NCBI GenBank assembly: GCA_027490345.1
Contig: JAIXYF010000245.1
Span: 1-5,628, forward strand
Source: Novosphingobium sp.
Lineage (GTDB): Bacteria > Pseudomonadota > Alphaproteobacteria > Sphingomonadales > Sphingomonadaceae
Direction of reading: 5' to 3'
DNA length: 5,628 nt
Below the pieces are notes generated by a model. The model saw nothing but the letters and a program-made list of their open reading frames with translations, did no database searches and had not been told where the DNA came from. The translations under genes were made by a program, and so were the position numbers. Numbering within the stretch: the stretch's first letter is position 1; each line of letters opens with the position of its first letter. Shown one piece after another: positions 1 through 5,073 of this stretch.

Positions 1-130
1 GAAACGAACAGGTCTTTTGGGGTCCATGGCGCGCCGGTTCATGCTCTGCTAACCAGCGGCTTGCAAGGGGCGACTCTGCCAGGTTGTGCGCAAGGCGCGC
101 ACGGGAACAACATAGAATGGGGCATCGGGA
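1..130. other. Left-edge region with no assignable gene; leader of the ankyrin gene
   Basis: I cannot assign a gene here. On the + strand, the frame of the downstream ankyrin gene is closed by a TAA at 50-52 and a TAG at 112-114, so that gene cannot start earlier than 131. On the - strand, ATG codons at 42-40 and 27-25 open frames running off the left edge (MDPKRPVRF from the inner one). They could be the start of a divergent gene, but neither has a convincing ribosome binding site and the visible peptide is too short to recognise. TAGAAT at 113-118 resembles a -10 box, but no -35 box sits at a proper distance, so I do not call a promoter. Confidence 0.3.
86..102. repeat. Short perfect inverted repeat in the leader of the ankyrin gene
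   Basis: GTGCGC (86-91) and GCGCAC (97-102) are a perfect 6-bp inverted repeat around a 5-base loop, 28 bp before the ankyrin start codon. It could be a small hairpin in the 5' leader or a protein-binding dyad. In GC-rich DNA such short repeats also arise by chance, and no T-run follows, so it is not an intrinsic terminator. Confidence 0.25.
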
Positions 131-775
131 ATGAAGCACAGCAACGGGATCGCAAGGAGCCTGCGCGCAGGACTTGCCGCAGCCGTGCTGATCGGCGCAC
201 TTGGCGGCATGTTCGGCGGTGCCGCGCCTGCCTACGCGCAATTTTCGGAAAGCTACAAGTTCCTTGAAGCGGTGCGCAAGAAGGAAGGCCAGAAGGTCAC
301 CGATGCGCTCAACGAGCCCGGCTCGCAGATCGTCAACACGCGCGATGTCACCACCGGTGAAAGCGGGCTGCATATCGTGACGGCGCGGCGCGATCTGACG
401 TGGATGCAATTCCTCGTCAGCCACGGCGCGAATGTGAATGCGCGCGATGCCCGGGGCACGACACCGCTTGTGATGGCCGCCAATCTCAGCTTCATCGAAG
501 GGGTGGATTATCTCATCGCCTCGGGCGCGAAAGTGGATGAACCCAACAACACCGGCGAAACGCCCCTTATCGCTGCAGTCCACCGGCGCGATCTGGCGAT
601 GGTGCGCGTGTTGCTGAAGGCCGGCGCCAATCCCGAGCGGCCCGACAATTCCGGCCGCTCGGCGCGCGATTATGCCATGCTGGAAGGCAAGGACAGCTCG
701 GTCGCGAACGAAATCGTCAATTCTGCCAAAGCCGGCGGTGCAGGTCAGAAGAAGACCTACGGCCCCTCGTTCTGA
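131..775 (+). CDS. Exported ankyrin-repeat protein
   Basis: A 214-residue protein with a clear Sec-type signal peptide: basic n-region (K2, R9, R12), hydrophobic stretch at about 13-33 and a likely cut after AYA at 34-36, leaving a mature protein starting QF. This places it in the periplasm, since no lipobox or second membrane segment is visible. About three to four ankyrin repeats follow, roughly at 76-107, 108-140, 141-173 and a degenerate one to about 200. Landmarks are LVSHGANVNARD (95-106), GTTPLVMAA (109-117), GETPLIAAV (142-150) and LLKAGANPERPD (161-172). The tail (200-214) is short, polar and lacks a domain. Ankyrin repeats bind other proteins and give no reaction, so the partner is unknown. 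The start at 131 is the only one possible after the in-frame stop at 112-114; GGGG at 119-122 can serve as ribosome binding site. The COQ9-family gene follows after 11 bp, suggesting a shared transcript. The ankyrin and signal-peptide assignment is firm; the biological role is not known. Confidence 0.93.
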   Translation: MKHSNGIARSLRAGLAAAVLIGALGGMFGGAAPAYAQFSESYKFLEAVRKKEGQKVTDALNEPGSQIVNTRDVTTGESGLHIVTARRDLTWMQFLVSHGANVNARDARGTTPLVMAANLSFIEGVDYLIASGAKVDEPNNTGETPLIAAVHRRDLAMVRVLLKAGANPERPDNSGRSARDYAMLEGKDSSVANEIVNSAKAGGAGQKKTYGPSF

Positions 776-786
776 TCGGATCTGCC

Positions 787-1467
787 ATGATCGACACTGC
801 TACAGCAGAGCTTTCGCTCGAAGACCTGCGTCTCCTGCTTGCCCCGCACATTGCCGAAGCTGCCGCCTTTGATGGCTGGACCGAAGCTGCGGTGAATGAA
901 GCGGCGGCCATCACCGGGATCGATCCGGGGGCGGCGCGCTTTGCCTTTCAGGGTGAGGCGGGGCAATCTGCCGCGATGGCGATGATCACGGCGTGGACCG
1001 CCAGCATCGACCGCGCAATGGCCCAAGCGCTCCCGGCGGAGCACCTCGCCACCATGAAAGTGCGCGAGCGGATCACCGCGCTGGTCACTTTCCGGCTTGA
1101 TCAGATCGCGGGCCACGAGGAAGCCTTGCGCGGCGCGCTGATCGAACTGGCCAAACCCTGGAACGTCCCTGCCGCCACCAAGCTGGCATGGCGCAGCGCC
1201 GATGCGATGTGGCGCCTGGCCGGGGATACGGCGACGGATTATAACCATTATACCAAGCGCGCGATCCTGGGTTCGATCTATGCCGCCACGCTGGCCGTGA
1301 TGGCCGAGGACAAGAGCGAGGACCGCGAGGAAACGCGCGCGTTTCTGGCGCGGCGGATCGATGGCATCATGCGCTTTGAAAAGGCCAAGGCGCGCTTCGT
1401 GAAGCCGCAGGAGGAAACGTTCAGCTTCACCCGGCTGCTGGGCCGCCTGCGCTATCCGCCGCGTTGA
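787..1467 (+). CDS. COQ9-family protein, ubiquinone biosynthesis
   Basis: A 226-residue protein matching the COQ9 family in length and in its diagnostic C-terminal half: WRSADAMWRLAGDTATDYNH at about 135-154, then YTKRAILGSIYAATLAVM and a DKSEDREETRAFLARRID segment. In mitochondria, COQ9 has a TetR-like fold, binds lipid and presents ubiquinone intermediates to the hydroxylase COQ7. A similar role at the cytoplasmic membrane is inferred here. No signal peptide or transmembrane segment is seen, as expected for a peripheral membrane protein. The N-terminal part (about 8-60) is helical and resembles the TetR-like start of the family. GGA at 778-780 is a plausible ribosome binding site, 6 bases before the ATG. 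In many Alphaproteobacteria this family lies divergent from rpsU; here it follows an ankyrin gene by 11 bp, and no rpsU is visible. Family assignment is confident; the exact biochemical role in bacteria is less so. Confidence 0.93.
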   Translation: MIDTATAELSLEDLRLLLAPHIAEAAAFDGWTEAAVNEAAAITGIDPGAARFAFQGEAGQSAAMAMITAWTASIDRAMAQALPAEHLATMKVRERITALVTFRLDQIAGHEEALRGALIELAKPWNVPAATKLAWRSADAMWRLAGDTATDYNHYTKRAILGSIYAATLAVMAEDKSEDREETRAFLARRIDGIMRFEKAKARFVKPQEETFSFTRLLGRLRYPPR

Positions 1468-1479
1468 GTGCTGCCAGTT

Positions 1480-1498
1480 ATTGCGAATGACTTGCAAT
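1480..1498. promoter_or_regulatory. Candidate Fur-family operator upstream of feoAB
   Basis: ATTGCGAATGACTTGCAAT is a 19-bp dyad centred on G1489, with seven of nine base pairs symmetric (only 1485/1493 and 1487/1491 break symmetry). It lies 29 bp before the feoA GTG, in the only gap between the COQ9 gene and the iron-uptake genes. TGC...GCA arms around an AAT-like core resemble, from memory, sites bound by Fur/Mur proteins in Alphaproteobacteria. The match to the enterobacterial 19-bp Fur consensus is poor. Expected effect: iron-dependent repression of feoAB. No convincing -35/-10 pair could be placed around it. Another iron regulator of the Fur superfamily could be the true ligand. Confidence 0.6.
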
Positions 1499-1503
1499 GA
1501 TCC

Positions 1504-1522
1504 GGGCGCTGTGGCAGCGCTT
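1504..1522 (+). repeat. Stem-loop immediately upstream of the feoA start
   Basis: GCGCT (1506-1510) pairs with AGCGC (1516-1520) around the loop GTGGC. In RNA two further G-U pairs (1505/1521 and 1504/1522) extend the stem to 7 bp. It ends five bases before the GTG start, where the ribosome binding site should be, and no purine-rich Shine-Dalgarno sequence is visible. It may modulate feoA translation or be a chance GC-rich hairpin. No T-run follows, so it is not a typical terminator. Confidence 0.35.
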
Positions 1523-1527
1523 GTGAA

Positions 1528-1794
1528 GTGACGCTCGATGAACTCCCCCTTGGCACCCCGGCGCGGATCGTTTCCGCTGATTGGGATGCGCTCGTGCCCG
1601 AAGAGGCGCAGCGGCTCCGGGCGCTGGGGATCGAGGAAGGGGCTGACGTGCGGCTGGCCTATCGCGGTGTGTTTCTGGGGCGTGATCCCCTTGCGATCGA
1701 GATCGGGCGGATGACCGTGGCGCTGCGCCGGGTTCATGCCCGCGCGATGCAGGTCGAGGTGTTGAACGCGGCTGGCGCGGTGCCTGCGGCATGA
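1528..1794 (+). CDS. feoA: FeoA, ferrous iron transport accessory protein
   Basis: An 88-residue, small SH3-like cytoplasmic protein of the FeoA family, which works with the FeoB membrane transporter in Fe(II) uptake. Family landmarks are the opening TLDELPLGTPARIV, the RLRALGIEEGADVRL segment in the middle, and RDPLAIEIGRMTVALRR towards the end. Its length is usual for a stand-alone FeoA (about 75-90 residues). The start is GTG at 1528: it gives the typical FeoA N-terminus, and no ATG, GTG or TTG occurs in frame between it and the upstream stop TGA at 1498-1500. No strong ribosome binding site is visible, and a small hairpin occupies its usual place. The last codons overlap the feoB ATG by 4 bp (ATGA, 1791-1794), indicating translational coupling. 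A candidate Fur-type operator precedes the gene. Assignment is confident from sequence and from the feoB neighbour. Confidence 0.93.
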   Translation: MTLDELPLGTPARIVSADWDALVPEEAQRLRALGIEEGADVRLAYRGVFLGRDPLAIEIGRMTVALRRVHARAMQVEVLNAAGAVPAA

Positions 1795-3647
1795 CCCGGC
1801 AGACGATGATCGCGGCGCTGGTCGGCAATCCCAACGCGGGCAAGAGCGCGCTGTTCAATGCGCTCACCGGCGCGCGGCAGAAGATCGCCAATTATCCGGG
1901 CGTGACGGTGGAGCGCAAATCGGGCCGCATGCTGCTGCCCAGCGGCGAGCCGGTCGAACTCGTTGATCTGCCCGGCTCCTACAGCCTCAACCCGTCGAGC
2001 CCGGACGAGGAAGTGACGCGCGATGTGCTGATGGGCCGCATGGCGGGGCAGGTGCAGCCCGATGTGCTGGTGATCGTGCTCGATGCCTCGAACCTCGAAC
2101 AGCACCTCGTCTTCGCACAGGAACTGATCGAACTGGGTCGCCCGGTGGTCGTTGCGCTCAACATGATCGATCTGGCCGAGCGCGATGGGCTGGTGCTCGA
2201 TCCCGCTGCGCTGGCTTCTGCGCTGGGTGTGCCGGTGATCCCCACGGTGGCGGTGCGGCGGCGCGGCCTTGCCGAACTGACCGCCGCAGTCGCCGCGCTG
2301 CGCGATGCCGGGGATGGCGAGGTTGTAACGCCGCGTCCGCATGTCACCGCGCCCGAACGGCGGATGCTGGCGCGCGCAATGGCGCGCGGCGCGGTCCTTT
2401 CGGAAACTGCGCAGCACCGCATCCATGCGCAGCTCGACCGCTTGCTGCTGCACCCCTGGTTTGGCCCGCCGGTGCTGCTGGCGCTGCTGTTCGTGGTGTT
2501 CCAGGCGGTGTTCAGCTGGGCCGCCCCGCTGCAGGACGGGCTCGACGGCGCGTTTGCCGCGCTGGGCGATGCGGCGCGCGGCGCGATGGCGCCTTCGCTG
2601 CTGCGCGATTTCCTGACCGACGGGGTGATCGCGGGCGTCGGTTCGGTGGTGGTGTTCCTGCCGCAGATCCTGATCCTGTTCTTCTTCATCCTGACGATGG
2701 AGGCGACCGGCTACATGGCGCGCGCCGCCTTCCTGATGGACCGCGCGATGGCGGGTGTCGGGCTTTCGGGGCGCAGTTTCATCCCGCTGCTGTCCAGCTT
2801 CGCCTGTGCGGTGCCCGGCATCATGGCCACGCGCAGCATTACCGATCCGAAGGACCGGCTGACCACGATCCTGATCGCCCCCTTGATGACCTGCTCGGCG
2901 CGGCTTCCAGTATACACCGTCATCATTGCCGCCTTCGTGCCCAACCGCCAGGTGCTGCCCGGCGTGGGCCAGCAGGGCCTTGTCTTGCTGGGGCTCTATG
3001 TGCTGGGCGTACTGGGCGCGATGGGCGCGGCGCTGCTGCTGCGGCGGACCATCACGCAGGGCGCAGCTTCGGGCTTCATCATGGAAATGCCCAAGTATCA
3101 GCTGCCCACGATCAAAGACTTGGCGCTCGGCTTGTGGAGCCGCGCCTATGTGTTCCTGCGCCGCGCCGGCACGATGATTTTCGGCGTGACGGTGGTGCTA
3201 TGGCTGCTGCTGAATTTCCCGCGCGCAGATCATCCGACCGATCAGGTCGATGCCTCCGTCGCGGGCCATATCGCCAATGGCCTTGCCGTGGTGATCGAAC
3301 CCATCGGCTTCAACCGCGATATCGCGCTGGCGCTGATCCCCGCCATGGCTGCGCGCGAAGTGGCCGTCAGCGCACTGGCCACGACGTATGCCGTGGGTGC
3401 GAGTGATGATGAGGCACAAGGTCAGGCGCTTGGCGCGCAACTGAAGACGCACTGGAGCCTTGCGACGGCGCTCGCGTTCCTCGCATGGTTCGTGTTCGCG
3501 CCGCAATGCATGTCGACCATCGCGGTCACCCGGCGCGAAACCAACGGGTGGACATGGCCAATGTTCATGCTCGCCTACCTGTTCGGGCTTGCTTATGTCG
3601 CTGCGGGGCTGACGTACTGGATCGCGGTGGCCTGCGGGCTGGGGTGA
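1791..3647 (+). CDS. feoB: FeoB, ferrous iron transporter with N-terminal G domain
   Basis: A 618-residue inner-membrane Fe(II) uptake protein. The N-terminal GTPase domain shows G1 GNPNAGKS (12-19), G2 threonine T39 in YPGVTVE, G3 DLPG (59-62) and G4 NMID (124-127). The G5 loop (about 151-155, PTVAV) lacks the usual S/T-A pair. A helical linker region follows (about 170-225), then the membrane part from about residue 226. The first gate region has FLPQI (289-293), GYMARAAF (307-314) and PLLSSFACAVPGIMATR (332-348), where C339 sits at the place of the GFGC cysteine of enteric FeoB. The second gate region has AAREVAVSALATTY (from 520) and APQCMST with C573. The protein is shorter than E. coli FeoB (773 residues) but has both gates, so it looks complete. 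The start overlaps feoA by 4 bp; ATG at 1806 (M6) is a possible alternative just before the P-loop. No feoC follows. Function is confident. Confidence 0.96.
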   Translation: MTRQTMIAALVGNPNAGKSALFNALTGARQKIANYPGVTVERKSGRMLLPSGEPVELVDLPGSYSLNPSSPDEEVTRDVLMGRMAGQVQPDVLVIVLDASNLEQHLVFAQELIELGRPVVVALNMIDLAERDGLVLDPAALASALGVPVIPTVAVRRRGLAELTAAVAALRDAGDGEVVTPRPHVTAPERRMLARAMARGAVLSETAQHRIHAQLDRLLLHPWFGPPVLLALLFVVFQAVFSWAAPLQDGLDGAFAALGDAARGAMAPSLLRDFLTDGVIAGVGSVVVFLPQILILFFFILTMEATGYMARAAFLMDRAMAGVGLSGRSFIPLLSSFACAVPGIMATRSITDPKDRLTTILIAPLMTCSARLPVYTVIIAAFVPNRQVLPGVGQQGLVLLGLYVLGVLGAMGAALLLRRTITQGAASGFIMEMPKYQLPTIKDLALGLWSRAYVFLRRAGTMIFGVTVVLWLLLNFPRADHPTDQVDASVAGHIANGLAVVIEPIGFNRDIALALIPAMAAREVAVSALATTYAVGASDDEAQGQALGAQLKTHWSLATALAFLAWFVFAPQCMSTIAVTRRETNGWTWPMFMLAYLFGLAYVAAGLTYWIAVACGLG

Positions 3648-3683
3648 AAACTCGGGCTGACGCTGTGGGAAATGCCGCTGACA

Positions 3684-3714
3684 GACTCGCCCTGATCCGT
3701 CCCACGGGCTAGTC
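3684..3714 (+). terminator. Stem-loop after feoB, possible weak terminator
   Basis: GACTCGCCC (3684-3692) and GGGCTAGTC (3706-3714) pair over 9 positions with a single mismatch (3688/3710) around a 13-base loop. It lies 37 bp after the feoB stop and 33 bp before ssb, where a terminator for feoAB would be expected. There is no T-run after the stem, so classical intrinsic termination is doubtful. It may be an mRNA-stabilising 3' hairpin, a Rho-assisted terminator or chance. Confidence 0.35.
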
Positions 3715-3746
3715 GTTGGCCTCACACGGTACAGGATCGCGAATCA

Positions 3747-4295
3747 ATGGCAGGCAGCGTCAACAAGGTCATCATTGTCGGGAATCTGGGTGCCGATCCC
3801 GAGGTGAAGAGCTTTCAGAACGGCGGGCGCATCGCGAACCTGCGCATCGCCACCAGCGAACAGTGGAAAGACAAGGCCACGGGTGAGCGCAAGGAGCGCA
3901 CTGAATGGCACACCGTTGTGCTGCAGTCCGATGGGCTGGTCGGCGTGGCAGAACGCTTTCTGAAGAAGGGCAGCAAGGTCTACATCGAAGGCCAGCTGCG
4001 CACCCGCAAGTGGCAGGATCAATCGGGCAATGACCGCTATACGACCGAAGTGTCGGTCGGCGGTGTCGGCGGCGTGCTCACCATGCTCGACGGCGCGCAA
4101 GGCGGCGGCGGTGGTGGCATGGGTGGTGGCGGCGGCCAGCGTTCGGGCGGCTGGAACGAAGGCGGCTCCAGCGGCGGTGGCCGTTCGGGCGGCGGTTCTT
4201 CCGGCGGCTGGAATCAGGGCGGTGGTGGTTCGTCTGCGGGCGGCGCAGCCGCTGGCGGCTTCGGCGACGATCTGGACGACGATATCCCGTTCTGA
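3747..4295 (+). CDS. ssb: Single-stranded DNA-binding protein
   Basis: A 182-residue bacterial SSB that coats single-stranded DNA as a tetramer in replication, repair and recombination. The OB-fold occupies about residues 1-110, opening with SVNKVIIVGNLGADPEV. W40, W54 (in TEWHTVVL) and W89 correspond to the DNA-stacking tryptophans W40, W54 and W88 of E. coli SSB; GSKVYIEGQLRTRKWQD (75-91) is also typical. A glycine/serine-rich disordered linker runs from about 113 to 170, with an SGGWN(E/Q)GG unit occurring twice. The protein ends in the acidic tip DDDIPF, which docks partner proteins such as RecO and exonuclease I in the family. AGGA at 3733-3736, ten bases before ATG, is a likely ribosome binding site. 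The gene has a 99-bp upstream gap after feoB and converges with queE. No LexA-type GTTC-spaced box is seen upstream. It is often near uvrA in other bacteria, but not visibly here. Confidence 0.97.
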   Translation: MAGSVNKVIIVGNLGADPEVKSFQNGGRIANLRIATSEQWKDKATGERKERTEWHTVVLQSDGLVGVAERFLKKGSKVYIEGQLRTRKWQDQSGNDRYTTEVSVGGVGGVLTMLDGAQGGGGGGMGGGGGQRSGGWNEGGSSGGGRSGGGSSGGWNQGGGGSSAGGAAAGGFGDDLDDDIPF

Positions 4296-4311
4296 TCGGG
4301 GCTTTCTGATC

Positions 4312-4328
4312 GAGCGGGCGGAGCGCTC
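4312..4328. terminator. Weak stem-loop between convergent ssb and queE
   Basis: GAGCG (4312-4316) pairs with CGCTC (4324-4328) around a 7-base loop in the 31-bp gap between the two convergent stop codons; it runs two bases into the queE stop. The position suits a bidirectional terminator, but the stem is only 5 bp and no T-run flanks it on either strand. This is a weak call made mainly on location. Confidence 0.2.
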
Positions 4329-5073
4329 AGGTGCCCCGCGTATCCCCATAGAGATGAATGTGCAGCCGGTCGGTAAAACGCCAGCCATGGGTCAGCGCGG
4401 CGCCGGCCAGCCACTTTGAGCGTTCGCGCAAGGTTTCGCTGCGGGTGCCTTCGGGCATCACAAACAACCGATCTGCCGGGATGCGATAGATCGCCTGCAG
4501 TTCGGCCACTTCATTGCAGTCATCCTCGCTCGCGATCACGAACTTGAACCACGCTTTGGGGTTGGCCGCCCAATCGCGCAGCAATTCGGGCACCAGCGCG
4601 AGGTTTTCCGCGTTGCCTGAATGCGAAAGCTTGGGGCTTACGTTGAACTGATCGACCAGCTGGGTGATCGCGTGGGGCGGCGGCACGCTGCCGTTGGTCT
4701 CGATCTCCACTTCAAGGCCGGGCACCGCTTCCTTGAGCATCGGGATCAGCTTGGCCAGCGCCGGGGCCTGCAGCAGCGGTTCGCCCCCCGTGATGACCAG
4801 CCGGGTGGGGCGCAGTGCCAGTATGCGCATGGCCACTTCGCGCACATCCAGCGTGATCTGGTTTTCCATGCGCTCGAACGTCAGATCATCGCGGTGTGGG
4901 CGAATGTCGCCCGTGAAGCGCCACGTATAGGCCGTGTCGCACCAGCTGCACGCGAGATTGCAGCGCGAGAGGCGCACGAACACTGAGGGGCGCCCCACTG
5001 AGGGACCTTCGCCCTGCAGCGAGGGGAAGATTTCCGGCTCGCCGGGGGCGGTGGTGGCCAGCGTAAGGCTCAT
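4327..5073 (-). CDS. queE: 7-carboxy-7-deazaguanine synthase (QueE), radical SAM
   Basis: A 248-residue radical SAM enzyme that converts 6-carboxy-tetrahydropterin to 7-carboxy-7-deazaguanine, the ring-contraction step toward queuosine (or preQ0-derived compounds), in the cytoplasm. It has the family opening EIFPSLQGEGPSVGRPSVFV (14-33) and the 4Fe-4S cluster motif CX3CX2C with C38, C42 and C45 (CNLACSWCDTAYTW). SAM-binding TGGEP spans 94-98. ETNG (124-127) and NVSPK (143-147) follow, and the C-terminus is LHIHLYGDTRG, as is common in the family. All key residues are present, so it should be active. The ATG overlaps the valS stop by 4 bp (ATGA, 5070-5073), so it is probably translated by coupling from the valS message. 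queC, queD and queF are not in the window. An active-site assignment is safe; what the product is used for (tRNA queuosine or DNA modification) cannot be seen here. Confidence 0.95.
   Translation of the reverse strand: MSLTLATTAPGEPEIFPSLQGEGPSVGRPSVFVRLSRCNLACSWCDTAYTWRFTGDIRPHRDDLTFERMENQITLDVREVAMRILALRPTRLVITGGEPLLQAPALAKLIPMLKEAVPGLEVEIETNGSVPPPHAITQLVDQFNVSPKLSHSGNAENLALVPELLRDWAANPKAWFKFVIASEDDCNEVAELQAIYRIPADRLFVMPEGTRSETLRERSKWLAGAALTHGWRFTDRLHIHLYGDTRGT

Noticed and set aside
61..267. Plus-strand frame starting TTG at 61
   Set aside because: It overlaps the signal-peptide region of the ankyrin gene in another frame, gives an Arg/Cys-rich peptide with no motif and lacks a convincing start.
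757..1737. Long minus-strand open frame (326 codons) antisense to the COQ9 gene and feoA
   Set aside because: It overlaps two clearly recognised plus-strand genes and its protein has no recognisable domain, with an Arg/His/Gln/Pro-rich composition typical of antisense frames in GC-rich DNA.
1734..2689. Two overlapping minus-strand open frames (1734-2453 and 1979-2689) antisense to feoB
   Set aside because: Both lie inside the well-supported G domain and first membrane part of feoB, and their proteins are low-complexity (His/Arg- or Ser/Arg-rich) with no motif.
3648..3746. Search for an SOS (LexA) box upstream of ssb
   Set aside because: No GTTC-N7-GTTC or similar element is present in the gap.
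4290..4312. Direct repeat TTCTGATCG (4290-4298 and 4304-4312) spanning the ssb stop
   Set aside because: Only two 9-bp copies, one inside coding sequence; too short to indicate a recombination site or attachment site and probably chance.
3744..4388. Minus-strand open frame (214 codons) antisense to ssb
   Set aside because: It is the mirror of the glycine-rich SSB linker, giving an Ala/Thr-rich product, and it has no family features.
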